A stretch of DNA of 64,000 bases from Roseiarcus sp963823165 (GTDB taxonomy: Bacteria; Pseudomonadota; Alphaproteobacteria; Rhizobiales; Beijerinckiaceae): NCBI GenBank assembly GCA_963823165.1, contig CAWGKV010000002.1, forward strand, positions 62,001 to 126,000. Reading direction: 5' to 3'. The position numbers and the translations under genes are program-made. Below the pieces are notes generated by a model that was not told the origin of the DNA, did no database searches, and saw only the letters and a list, made by a program, of their open reading frames with translations. Below are positions 18,086 through 26,352 of the stretch, one piece after another (position 1 is the first letter of the stretch; the number at the start of each line of letters is the position of its first letter).

Positions 18086-18307
18086 TCAGCCTCCGGCCTT
18101 CTCGGCGCCCACGAGCGGACCGACGCTCACATTATTTTTCGCTGTCACGAAAATTTGGCTCTCTGGGTCGACCGCGTCTTCAAAAGTAAGTCTGAAGCCA
18201 GAGTAACAATGAGGGCATCCGGCATGTCCTAGCGCCGACGCCAAAATTTTCTGGGCTTCCTCAAGATTGGTCCTTTTATGAACCAACACTGTAATTTGCT
18301 TCGTCAC
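18086..18307 (-). CDS. Candidate RiPP precursor peptide (CPHC core)
   Basis: GTG start preceded by AGGAGG at good spacing. The 73-residue peptide has a charged leader-like first half (MTKQITVLVHKRTNLEEAQK) and a central LGHAGCPHCYSGFRLTFEDA with Cys31 and Cys34, then a soluble tail ending AEKAGG. There is no signal peptide. It lies 9 bp upstream of the MNIO gene, the usual arrangement for precursors of this enzyme class. No transporter or regulator is adjacent, so the product may act inside the cell. Precursor status is inferred from size, Cys motif and position; it could instead be a small partner protein. Confidence 0.6.
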   Translation of the reverse strand: MTKQITVLVHKRTNLEEAQKILASALGHAGCPHCYSGFRLTFEDAVDPESQIFVTAKNNVSVGPLVGAEKAGG

Positions 18308-18897
18308 ATTTTCCTCCTGCGTCGCAATCGACGTCTACGGATGTGAAGACGTCGTCCAGCAAAATCGAGGCTGCATATTTTTTATTTTAAACTATGGCGA
18401 AATTTAACTGAAAGTCAACTCGGGACAGGCGGCGAAAGAATCGCGGCGAGCTCCTCCGTCCTGGGGCTGGCCGTCCGCGGTCGGCAGCTTCATCTTCGCT
18501 AGGCTCGTGGCGGTTCCGGCGCTCGAGCAAATCCCGGACGAAGCCGAGATTGAAGCCGCGTTCGCTTTCCAACTCCTGCGCCCCGAAATCTCGCCCGCCA
18601 TACGCACCGCACCGCCATCGTCAATTCCAGGCTCGCGACCGTCGACGACGAAGGCGTGGCGTCAACAATATGAACACAGTATAGTTTCTGTATAAACTGG
18701 ATCCATTGAGTAATAATCTTGGCGTGTAAGTTAGCAATGTTAGCAAAGATAGCCATGTCGACTTTTCTCATACCTTCGCATTCGAGTCGCTGCCGAAATG
18801 TCGCCTCCGAATGGCGACGAAATAAACTGAATGTTGTGCAACAATTGCGCTTTTGCGGCGCAGCACGCGGGCCGCTCGTCCGATAGAGGAGGCGGAC
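18308..18897. other. AT-rich intergenic region
   Basis: Holds the upstream region of the minus-strand peptide/MNIO operon, including AGTCAA at 18413-18418 (a TTGACT -35 match on the minus strand) next to an A/T tract, and the upstream region of the PRC-barrel gene. 18640-18840 is much lower in GC than its surroundings. No gene is supported. Confidence 0.45.
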
Positions 18898-19512
18898 ATG
18901 AACTCCAGTTTCGGTTGCACGATTGCAGTCTGTACGGCGCTCGCGGGTTCGGCGGCGCTCGCACAAACCAGCACCACGCCCAGCACCTTGAACCAGCCGG
19001 TGCATAAGCCGGGACCCCCGCCGGCTTGCCAGCCGGCGACTCCCCAGACGGCGAATCTCGAGGGCGCGCGTTTTGAGGCGGAACAATCCGTCCAGCAGTG
19101 GCGCGCTCCGAAGCTCATCGGCGTCGCCGTCTACGGCGCCGACGGCCGGCAGGTCGGGGTCGTGAAAGACGTCCTGATCGGCCATGACGGGGTCGTTCAG
19201 GTGGTCGTGATCGGCGTCGGAGGCTTCCTCGGACTCGGCGCCAAGGACGTCGGCGTTCCTTTCGACTGGATCGAGTGGCGGACCGAATCCCGAGTTGTGC
19301 CGACGGACCAGCCTACCGTCAACCCGCTGAGCGCGGCCAACACTGCGCCTCGGGAGATCGACGCGGCAAGCGCGGAGGCGAGCCAAGGCTATCCCGACAG
19401 GGCGGTGCTCAATGTCACGCTAGCGCAGTTGCAGTCGGCGCCGGGCTTCCAATATGCGCCCGCGCCGATCGCGAAACTCCGGCCATCTCCTGGCGGAACG
19501 CCGTTGCCCTGA
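18898..19512 (+). CDS. Secreted PRC-barrel domain protein
   Basis: Start preceded by GAGGAGG. Residues 1-23 are a signal peptide (MNSSFGCTIAVCTALAGSAA-LAQ). After a Pro/Thr-rich linker, the PRC barrel spans about residues 75-135: APKLIGVAVYGADGRQVGVV-KDVLIG...VPFDWIEWR. PRC-barrel proteins of this type are common periplasmic stress-associated proteins in rhizobia; the molecular role is unknown. The C-terminus is Pro-rich. 204 residues, intact. Confidence 0.83.
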   Translation: MNSSFGCTIAVCTALAGSAALAQTSTTPSTLNQPVHKPGPPPACQPATPQTANLEGARFEAEQSVQQWRAPKLIGVAVYGADGRQVGVVKDVLIGHDGVVQVVVIGVGGFLGLGAKDVGVPFDWIEWRTESRVVPTDQPTVNPLSAANTAPREIDAASAEASQGYPDRAVLNVTLAQLQSAPGFQYAPAPIAKLRPSPGGTPLP

Positions 19513-19574
19513 GAGGCGCGGAATGGGTCCAGCGCGGGCGTCGAGGCGGTCCTGGCGCCCTCTGTCCGCCGAAC

Positions 19575-20015
19575 CTATTCGCCTTGGCTGATGACCTCGA
19601 CCACGCGCCGGGTGGACGGTTGCACGATGGCGATCTGGTTGTGGGCGACGGCGTATTCGTAGCCTCGGTACTCGGGCGCGAGCGCGACGACCGCGGGCGG
19701 GAGCGCGCGAAGCTCGGCGTCTCCCGGCAAAGCGTTGCCGACTTTCACGTCGATAGTGATCGCCTGCGGGCTCGCCGTCGCCGTCAGCGCGCGAGCGATC
19801 TTGGCGGCCCGGTCGTGCGAGATATGCGTGTTCCCTGTCGACTGGGCCTTTTGCTCCGAGCCATGTTTTTCGCCCTGGGGGCTCGCCGGCGCATCCTGCG
19901 CCGTCTCGGGTTTCGTCATCTGCCCCGGTTGGCTGGCCTCCGCTAGGATCGGCGGCAGGCCCGTGACCGCCGCGATGCCGATCGTAGCGGCGGCCATGAT
20001 CAACGTTTTTCTCAT
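19575..20015 (-). CDS. DUF1236-type periplasmic protein
   Basis: The 146-residue protein starts MRKTLIMAAATIGIAAVTGL, a signal peptide, preceded by GGAGATGGTC. After a Glu/Gln/Ser-rich linker a small domain follows: VKVGNALPGDAELRALPPAV...YRGYEYAVAHNQIAIVQPST, ending VVEVI. This matches DUF1236, a rhizobial periplasmic family of unknown function. An EcfG-like promoter match lies about 150 bp upstream. The gene converges with the PRC-barrel gene. Confidence 0.78.
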   Translation of the reverse strand: MRKTLIMAAATIGIAAVTGLPPILAEASQPGQMTKPETAQDAPASPQGEKHGSEQKAQSTGNTHISHDRAAKIARALTATASPQAITIDVKVGNALPGDAELRALPPAVVALAPEYRGYEYAVAHNQIAIVQPSTRRVVEVISQGE

Positions 20016-20162
20016 GACCATCTCCAAGAGATGCTGCACACGTGCGAGAAACGCCTGAAAAAGGCGATGCCTTTGCAGAAGCCACCCGCCGGATGACTCC
20101 CGGCTGGAAAGCCTCGTCCTCATGGAGGCGCCAGCAGTCTCCATCTGCGTTGCAGAGAGCCC

Positions 20163-20188
20163 AACGCGCCGCCGGCGGAAGGCGTTCC
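20163..20188 (-). promoter_or_regulatory. EcfG-type promoter match upstream of DUF1236 gene
   Basis: On the minus strand: GGAAC (20188-20184), 17-bp spacer, CGTT (20166-20163). Both boxes match the general-stress consensus exactly. The leader to the start codon would be about 140 nt, rather long, so confidence is moderate. Confidence 0.5.
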
Positions 20189-20371
20189 ACCGACCCCTGA
20201 AGTTCGCCCAAAGAATCTGCCGGCTGAGAGCCCAGACGGCCCCGGCGAGAAAGCTCGCGGTCTCTTCGGTTTTTCTTTTGCGATTGGACGATGTGGCTCG
20301 TTCGACTTCGCAGCCGGCGGCGTGCATCTTGGATCGGTCCCCTTGGCGACCTCGTTGCTCCGCGCGCCAGG

Positions 20372-20944
20372 CTAATTGGCGAAGTCAACAAGCTGAAGGA
20401 CCCGCGCCCCCGTCAGGATCAGTCCCTGCTGGACGCGGATCGGCCGCTGGCTGTTCCCCGCCGGATATGTCCAGTAGGTGAAGTAGAGGGAGCCGGGGTT
20501 GGCGACGGCTTTCTTCTCGATCTCGCGAAATGGCCCGACGTTGATCGCGCCTTTCTGCGCGACGAGATTGATGTCCGTCCCGCCCGCCATCTGATTTGGA
20601 ATTGCGTGCCCGCGGTGGTAGCTGCTGTCGCCCCCGAGAGGGTGGCCGCGCATCCTCGCCTTGTCCCGCCTGTGCCCCGTCGCGCCGGGGCTGAGGCCCC
20701 AGGCGGATATGAGGCGCTCGAATTTCAGGTCAAACAGGTAGCTGAAACGGTCCAGTTTGACTTCGACGATATTCGCCGAAGCGCAGGTGCGACGGTAGTC
20801 GGCCACCCATTGATCGACCAGATAGTGCGACACCTGCCTGAGATGCCCCTGGTCGGCGAGATCGATCGATCCTTCGTGCAGAGCCCTCTGCACCCTCGGG
20901 TAGTCCGGCACGCTGACCTCCCCTTTTTCGCGAAGGTCCGTCAC
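20372..20944 (-). CDS. Putative DNA/RNA non-specific endonuclease-like protein
   Basis: GTG start. The 190-residue protein has a C-terminal segment SSYHRGHAIPNQMAGGTDIN-LVAQKGAINVGPFREIEKKA that resembles the catalytic region of Endonuclease_NS_2-type nucleases (DRGHLIAxxxGG...NLVPQ...N). The His of RGH would be the general base and the Asn of INVG a metal ligand; the Asp that usually precedes RGH is His here. The N-terminal 80 residues are unassigned and no signal peptide or immunity partner is evident. It ends up next to a tRNA gene, common for accessory genes. Confidence 0.5.
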   Translation of the reverse strand: MTDLREKGEVSVPDYPRVQRALHEGSIDLADQGHLRQVSHYLVDQWVADYRRTCASANIVEVKLDRFSYLFDLKFERLISAWGLSPGATGHRRDKARMRGHPLGGDSSYHRGHAIPNQMAGGTDINLVAQKGAINVGPFREIEKKAVANPGSLYFTYWTYPAGNSQRPIRVQQGLILTGARVLQLVDFAN

Positions 20945-20993
20945 TGTATCCGGGGTTCAAATCGCCTGCAAAACATGACAGAAGGCGAAGCGA

Positions 20994-21078
20994 GCGGACG
21001 TGGCGAAACCGGTAGACGCAAGGGACTTAAAATCCCTCGCCGCAAGGCGTGTGGGTTCGATCCCCACCGTCCGCACCA
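20994..21078 (+). tRNA. tRNA-Leu (anticodon UAA)
   Basis: Acceptor strands GCGGACG and CGTCCGC pair perfectly over 7 bp. The anticodon loop CTTAAAA gives UAA, the variable arm CTCGCCGCAAGGCG is long as expected for leucine tRNA, the T arm is GTGGG-TTCGATC-CCCAC, and CCA is encoded (21076-21078). Confidence 0.96.
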
Positions 21079-21411
21079 TCACAATTTCGACGGCTTGAAA
21101 ACCCCAGTATCCGTCGCGATGAGGCTTGCGCAGCCCCCTTGGGCCGGCTGTCGGTCAAGAGGTCGGCCGGGACGTTAGTTGTAGAACAAGGACGGGAGCT
21201 GTCCCACGGCAAACGCCGCCAGCCTCCGCTGGCGGGGCCGGCGGCCGCCGACAGGATGTCTTAATTTCGACGAAATGCGCTTCAGGATTTGAGCAAGCTA
21301 CTGGAACGAGGGACAAGGGGACCATCGGGGCCGATCGCATCGATCGCATCCCGGGATTCGTACCCCAATCCCCCTGTGATATGAGACAGTGCGCAGGAAG
21401 GACGTCCACCG

Positions 21412-21591
21412 ATGAAACCTCCAATGGCGACGCTTCCGAACGAATTTCGCGAGTGCGAGAAGGATTTCGACCGAATCATGCGCCGCGCCCTCGAGACGAG
21501 GCCAGAGAAAGCGACAGACAAGAAACCGTGGCAAAAGATCAGGGCCGTCCGAAAAGGCCCGGCCGACAAAAAGCCCGCGACCAAGAGATAA
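21412..21591 (+). CDS. Small basic protein of unknown function
   Basis: A 59-residue frame starting MKPPMATLPNEFRECEKDFD-RIMRRALE, then Lys-rich to the stop (KKPATKR). AGGAAGGA lies about 9 bp before the ATG. The acidic-then-basic layout and normal codon use make it plausible as a small conserved rhizobial protein, but I know of no function. Confidence 0.5.
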   Translation: MKPPMATLPNEFRECEKDFDRIMRRALETRPEKATDKKPWQKIRAVRKGPADKKPATKR

Positions 21592-21648
21592 GCAGTCGGG
21601 TTCGAAGGGGTTCCCGTCCCCGGGAGCCCGCGCCCCCGAAACGACCGC

Positions 21649-22242
21649 CTACGGCGGGGTCGTCGAAGCGCCCTCGCCGACGGGAGCCGGCCGCGCTGGG
21701 TCTCTCCACTCGGCGGCCTGCCCGGACCTGCTCCGTTCGGCGCGTCGCTCACCGATTTCGTCGAGTCCGAGCATCTCGATCAGCTTCGTGCGGGCGCGGC
21801 TGAGCCGGCTCTTGATCGTGCCGACCTCGACATCGCAGATTACGGCCGCTTGCTCGTAGGACAGGCCGTTTGCCCCGACCAGGATCACGACTTCACGCTG
21901 TTCCAAGGGAAGCGAGGCGAGAGCCTTGCGAAAATCCTCGAGGTCGAGATGACTCTCCTGGTCGCCTAATACGACGAGCCGGCGCGCGTAGGCGTTGTCG
22001 CTGTCCTGAACCTCTCGGGCGCGCTTGCGATAGTTGGAATAATAGATGTTGCGCAGGATGGTGAACAACCAGGCGCGCAGGCTCGTCCCCAACTGGAACT
22101 TGTCGGATTTGCTCCAGGCCCTCAGCAGGGTCTCCTGGACGAGGTCGTCCGCCAGGGACACGGATCCGGACAAAGAGATGGCGAAGGCCCGCAGATTCGC
22201 CATTTCGGCGAGCAGTTCGTCCTTGAAGCTCAGCGGAGGCAT
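21649..22242 (-). CDS. ecfG: EcfG-type general stress response sigma factor
   Basis: A 197-residue ECF sigma factor. Region 2: NLRAFAISLSGSVSLADDLV-QETLLRAW, with LRNIYYSNYRKR behind it. Region 4: LASLPLEQREVVILVGANGL-SYEQAAVICDVEVGTIKSRL-SRAR. The YSNYRKR segment and the overlapping NepR gene identify the EcfG class, which turns on the general stress regulon in alphaproteobacteria. The first 13 bp overlap nepR. The last 30 residues are a low-complexity extension. Confidence 0.93.
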   Translation of the reverse strand: MPPLSFKDELLAEMANLRAFAISLSGSVSLADDLVQETLLRAWSKSDKFQLGTSLRAWLFTILRNIYYSNYRKRAREVQDSDNAYARRLVVLGDQESHLDLEDFRKALASLPLEQREVVILVGANGLSYEQAAVICDVEVGTIKSRLSRARTKLIEMLGLDEIGERRAERSRSGQAAEWRDPARPAPVGEGASTTPP

Positions 22243-22436
22243 CGGGCTATCCCCCCGGCTTGCCGCTGCTCTTCCCTTTCCAGCCGACCCAGCAAGTCGA
22301 GAAATTCTTCCGGAAGCGGAGCATGGAGGAGGTCGTCGTAGTGGGCTTTCAGCGTCCGCCCGATCGCGCTCAGAATCTTGGGGTCGAGCGCGGCGTTGTC
22401 AGGCCGCGGATCCTCCCTGGAGATTGATTTTGTCAT
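22230..22436 (-). CDS. nepR: NepR anti-sigma factor
   Basis: A 68-residue protein with the NepR core IGRTLKAHYDDLLHAPLPEE-FLDLLGRLE, two helices that hold EcfG inactive until phosphorylated PhyR releases it. The gene overlaps ecfG and so is co-translated. No phyR or histidine kinase gene is adjacent, unlike in most relatives, so the response regulator must lie elsewhere. Confidence 0.92.
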   Translation of the reverse strand: MTKSISREDPRPDNAALDPKILSAIGRTLKAHYDDLLHAPLPEEFLDLLGRLEREEQRQAGGIARCLR

Positions 22437-22488
22437 TGCTACCGCCAGACTATCAGCAAAGCGTATTCACGCGTACTCCGGATCGAAG

Positions 22489-22514
22489 AACAGCGCCGAC
22501 GCCGCAACGGTTCC
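22489..22514 (-). promoter_or_regulatory. Possible autoregulatory EcfG promoter of nepR-ecfG
   Basis: On the minus strand: GGAAC (22514-22510) and GTT (22491-22489) 18 bp apart, giving a -10 of TGTT instead of CGTT at N17. It lies about 50 bp before nepR. Autoregulation of nepR-ecfG is usual in this system. The rest of 22437-22799 shows nothing identifiable. Confidence 0.4.
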
Positions 22515-22799
22515 AGCTTCATCAAGAATATCTTGGCCGGCTTAAACCTTGTCGACGGCGGGCATTGCATAACGTTGTCAACGAGAACAGCGCGCCGCTG
22601 GCCGAAACTATTTCCCTAAAAGATTATGGTCACCCCAATTAGCAAAATAGACGCCGGCCGTCGCGGCGGCGAAATGCCTCGCGCGCTCGTCACCCGCGAC
22701 GGAGTCGGAAGACCCCCGGGGCCCGCGACGCTCACGAGGCTGGCCACCTCGTGGAGATGATCGTTGTGGCGACCCTGGGTTGACGAACCCGACCGCGGG

Positions 22800-23555
22800 T
22801 CACCGGGCGGCCGACGCGCGCGGCCCGTCCCCGCAGGTCGGATCGAGCATGCTCTCGGAGGACGGCTCCCCGGACGCGTCGGGGTAGGCGACGAGGATCA
22901 GCGTCTCCGCGCGCCCGGCGATGCGGACCTGCGAGACGAGCATCATCATTCGCGCGAAGTTCATCCTGACGCCGATCGCTTCGGCCGCAAGGCGAAGCGG
23001 CCGGACCTCCGCGGGGTCTTCCGATCCGGTCCGCAGAGCCCAAAACGCGCCGGCCCGCGTCCAGGCGCCGACCGGCAGCCTCGGAGCGAGAGCGGGCAGC
23101 CAGCGCTTGACCGCAGGCGCAAGGCAGCCGAGGTGAATGTGAAACTGGTCCTGGCTGCGCGTCCGCTCGGAATTGACCGCGAGGGCGAAGTCGTCGGGCG
23201 CCGCGTCGGGGCCCTCTACGACGGACCGCGCGCGCCACGCGTCGGCGAAGTAATTCGGCGCCGCGCGCGAGCGCAGCCACGGGTCTTCGATCCCGCTGAT
23301 TTTGCGCGTCGGCGTCAAAATCGTGTCCGGGTCGAGAGGGGCGCGCAAGACGACATATCCGCGCCTTTCGCCGCCCTTCAAGTCGACCATCAGACAGGGA
23401 AACGCGGCTCCCGTCAGCTTGTAGTCGGCGACGCAGGCATGAACGGCGAGCCACAGCGCCTGACGCTCCGGCGCATTCGCGCGCGAGGCGGGCGACACCA
23501 GCGCCACAGCGCAAGCCGCCAAGCCGACGGCAGATTTCGCCAGGATTTTGCGCAC
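22800..23555 (-). CDS. cdh: CDP-diacylglycerol pyrophosphatase
   Basis: A 251-residue protein with an N-terminal hydrophobic signal (ILAKSAVGLAACAVALVSPA) and the HIT-like active-site region NSERTRSQDQFHIHLGCL, where HIHL replaces the canonical HIT triad as in Cdh. An earlier LTPTRKISGIEDPWL segment is also typical. The enzyme splits CDP-diacylglycerol to phosphatidate and CMP in the envelope. It is divergent from the S41-like peptidase gene. Confidence 0.9.
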   Translation of the reverse strand: MRKILAKSAVGLAACAVALVSPASRANAPERQALWLAVHACVADYKLTGAAFPCLMVDLKGGERRGYVVLRAPLDPDTILTPTRKISGIEDPWLRSRAAPNYFADAWRARSVVEGPDAAPDDFALAVNSERTRSQDQFHIHLGCLAPAVKRWLPALAPRLPVGAWTRAGAFWALRTGSEDPAEVRPLRLAAEAIGVRMNFARMMMLVSQVRIAGRAETLILVAYPDASGEPSSESMLDPTCGDGPRASAAR

Positions 23556-23722
23556 CGTCTTGCTTCAACCCGTCCTTCACGGCCAAAAGTCGGCAGTGAC
23601 CAGAACCACGAGCCGGCGACCTTGATCCAATTTTCGTTTTTAGCCTGGCGCGGTCAAACATGAGCCTGGATTACCGCCTAGCGAGGCCGCCTCGTCAGCA
23701 GAAGCCGAAAGCAGCAGCCGCT

Positions 23723-24985
23723 ATGAAACCGACGCGTAGAGACTTTTTCGCCATTGCGGCTTCGCTCGCCCTCGGGGCGCCGCCGGCCGGCGCCCAGCCC
23801 GACTTTCAGCCGCGCGGCCAGGCCGCGGCCGAGCCGGATCGCTCGGCCTTCGACCAGGTGTGGGAGCTCGTGCGCGACCGCTTCTACGATCCAAAGTTGA
23901 AAGGGCTCGACTGGCCGGCGATGCGCGACCGCTTCCGCCCGCAGGCCGAGGCGGCGGGCTCGCTGAATGAGCTCTCGACGGCCATCAACGCCATGCTCGC
24001 CGAACTCGGCGCCTCCCACACCCGCTATTACACCATCGACGATCCCGCCTATTACCAGCTCGCAGACATTTTCGCCGGCGGCCTTCGACATCAAGGGCTG
24101 AGCCGGATCTTCGCCAACGGCGACGTCACCTATCCGGGGATCGGGGTCTTCACCCAGACGGACGATCAGGGGCGGACCTTCGTGACCGGCGTGATCGAGG
24201 GCGCCCCTGGGCATCGGGCCGGTGTCAAGCTCGGCGACGAAATCCTGTCGGCGGACGAACGCCCGTTCGGACCGGTCGCCTCGTTCCGCGGCAGGGTCGG
24301 AGCTCCGGTGTCGCTCGCCGTCCGGAGGACGCGCGACGGAGCGCCGACGCCGCTTCCCGTCACGCCGGCCGATCTTCATCCGAACGCGATGTTTCTGAAC
24401 GGCCTGAAGGACAGCGCAAGAATCATCGCCGCCGGCGCCGGCGCCCGCATCGGCTACGTGCACGTCTGGTCCTACGCCGGAAGGCAGTATCAGGGCGCGC
24501 TCGAGGACCTGATCGGCGACGGGGCCCTCAAGGACGCGGACGCGCTGGTCTGGGACCTGCGCGACGGATGGGGCGGAGCGCAGCCGCAATATCTGGACCT
24601 GTTCAATCCCCATTCGCCGACCATGAAAGTGACCGCGAGGAACGGCGAGACCGACCTCGTCGACGTGAAGTGGCGCAAGCCCGTGGCCGCGCTGATCAAC
24701 GGCGGCACGCGCAGCGGCAAGGAGGTGCTCGCCTACGGCTTCAAGGAATACCGCCTCGGCGAACTCATCGGCAGCCGCACCGAAGGCGCGGTGCTCGCGG
24801 CCACCGCCTTCCTCGTCGGCGACGAAGGCCTGCTCTTGCTGGCGGTCGAAGACGTCGTCGTCGACGGCCGGCGTCTGGAGGGCGCAGGCGTCGAGCCGAC
24901 CATCCCGGTCGCGTTCGATTCCCGGTACGCGGCCGGGGCCGATCCGCAGCTCGACCGCGCCGTCGAGGTGCTGGCGCGCAGCTAG
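23723..24985 (+). CDS. Tat-exported S41-family peptidase-like protein
   Basis: The start is placed where a twin-arginine signal begins, MKPTRRDFFAIAASLALGAP; an upstream ATG at 23660 would add 21 residues and spoil it. Mature protein: an N-terminal helical part (AFDQVWELVRDRFYDPKLKG), a PDZ domain (GVFTQTDDQGRTFVTGVIEG-APGHRAGVKLGDEIL) and the S41 fold. The putative catalytic Ser/Lys sit in INGGTRSGKEVLAYGFKEY. C-terminal processing proteases cut misfolded or precursor proteins; substrate unknown here. About 420 residues, normal length. Confidence 0.8.
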   Translation: MKPTRRDFFAIAASLALGAPPAGAQPDFQPRGQAAAEPDRSAFDQVWELVRDRFYDPKLKGLDWPAMRDRFRPQAEAAGSLNELSTAINAMLAELGASHTRYYTIDDPAYYQLADIFAGGLRHQGLSRIFANGDVTYPGIGVFTQTDDQGRTFVTGVIEGAPGHRAGVKLGDEILSADERPFGPVASFRGRVGAPVSLAVRRTRDGAPTPLPVTPADLHPNAMFLNGLKDSARIIAAGAGARIGYVHVWSYAGRQYQGALEDLIGDGALKDADALVWDLRDGWGGAQPQYLDLFNPHSPTMKVTARNGETDLVDVKWRKPVAALINGGTRSGKEVLAYGFKEYRLGELIGSRTEGAVLAATAFLVGDEGLLLLAVEDVVVDGRRLEGAGVEPTIPVAFDSRYAAGADPQLDRAVEVLARS

Positions 24986-25025
24986 GGCGGAATGCAGTCG
25001 ATTCTATCGGTCGCGCTTGGCCTTG

Positions 25026-25114
25026 CCCCTCATCCGGCGCCATGGGGCGTTCGTTAGAACGCCCGTCTTTCGACGGGCTATCGCGCCACCTTCTCCCCGC
25101 AGGCGGGGAGAAGG
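25026..25114. repeat. Composite REP: palindromes inserted inside a REP-like element
   Basis: The REP-like repeat CCCCTCATCCGGCGCC...GCGCCACCTTCTCCCC is split by about 40 bp that contains two perfect hairpins, GGCGTTC-GTTA-GAACGCC and CCCGTC-TTTC-GACGGG. It lies between the S41 peptidase and ddl. Confidence 0.6.
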
Positions 25115-25185
25115 GACGCCGGCCTGTTGACCGACGGCGCTCCTTTCGGCGATGTCCGGTCGACAGCTGATTCTGGAGTTCGGAG

Positions 25186-26292
25186 ATGGTCGAGAGATTA
25201 CGGGTCGCGTTGCTTTTCGGCGGCCGCTCGGCCGAGCACGACGTGTCGGTGCTCTCGGCCGCCAATGTGTTCCGCGCGCTCGATCCGGCCCGCTACGACA
25301 CCGTGCCGATCGGAATCACCCGGTCCGGGACCTGGATCGTCTGCGCCGTCGAGGGCGGCGCGTTTCCGGCCGCCGTTCCCGAAAAAGGGCCGCGCGTCGC
25401 TCTCGTCCCCGGCGGCTCCGGCCGGCTCGCTTTCCTCCCGGAGCCGGGCGAGGCGGCGCAAAACTCGCCGCTGGCGGTCGACGTCGTCTTTCCGGTTCTG
25501 CATGGGCCGTTCGGCGAGGACGGCACGGTCCAGGGCGCAGCCGAGATTGCGGGAGTGGCCTATGTCGGGTCGGGCGTGCTGGGTTCCGCCGCGGCGATGG
25601 ACAAGGACGTCGCCAAGCGTCTGATGCGCGACGCCGGACTGCCGATCGCCCGTTTTCTCGCCTTCACCCTTCCGGACGCGCCGGACTTCGAAATGGTCGC
25701 GGCCGAACTCGGGCGGCCGGTGTTCGTCAAGCCGGCGCGCCTCGGCTCGTCGGTCGGCATCAGCAAGGCCGCGACGAAGGAGGAATTCGCCCAAGCGGTC
25801 GCCGAGGCGTTCCGCCACGACCGGAAGATCCTGGTCGAGGAATACGTGCTCGGGCGCGAGATCGAGTGCGGCGTATTGGAAGGCGAGGACGGGTCGCTGA
25901 CGGCGTCGCTGCCCGGGGAGATCGTGCCCAGCAACCGCCATGGCTTCTACACCTACGAAGCCAAATATCTCGACGACGAGGGCGCGGCGATCAAGGTCCC
26001 GGCCGACCTGCCGCGCCCGGTCGGCGACAGGGTGCGCAAGCTGTCGATTGAAGCCTTCCGCGCCCTCGGCTGCGAGGCCATGGCGCGCATCGACTTCTTC
26101 CTGCGGGAGGACGGCGGGCTGGTCGTCAACGAGGTCAATACGCTGCCGGGCTTCACCAACATCAGCATGTATCCGAAAGTCATGGAGGCGATCGGCGTCG
26201 GCTACCGCGAGCTGGTCGATCGCCTCATCCGCCATGCGCTCGCGCGCGCTGGTTCAGGGCCGGCGTCGGCGGAAGGGGCTGCAGCCACGTAG
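25186..26292 (+). CDS. ddl: D-alanine--D-alanine ligase
   Basis: Start preceded by GGAG. The 368-residue ATP-grasp enzyme has the Ddl start LLFGGRSAEHDVSVLSAANV, the conserved LHGPFGEDGTVQGAAE, ATP-binding FVKPARLGSSVGISK and metal-binding ARIDFFLREDGGLVVNEVNT-LPGFTNISMYP. It makes the D-Ala-D-Ala dipeptide for peptidoglycan. Its length and the GSSVG loop fit the longer DdlA-type subgroup. It stands alone, outside a dcw cluster. Confidence 0.96.
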   Translation: MVERLRVALLFGGRSAEHDVSVLSAANVFRALDPARYDTVPIGITRSGTWIVCAVEGGAFPAAVPEKGPRVALVPGGSGRLAFLPEPGEAAQNSPLAVDVVFPVLHGPFGEDGTVQGAAEIAGVAYVGSGVLGSAAAMDKDVAKRLMRDAGLPIARFLAFTLPDAPDFEMVAAELGRPVFVKPARLGSSVGISKAATKEEFAQAVAEAFRHDRKILVEEYVLGREIECGVLEGEDGSLTASLPGEIVPSNRHGFYTYEAKYLDDEGAAIKVPADLPRPVGDRVRKLSIEAFRALGCEAMARIDFFLREDGGLVVNEVNTLPGFTNISMYPKVMEAIGVGYRELVDRLIRHALARAGSGPASAEGAAAT

Positions 26293-26352
26293 AGGGGCGC
26301 CGCCGCCCGCGCCGGCTTGCCGGCGGAGGCCGCGCCTCGTTAGCCTTGCGAA

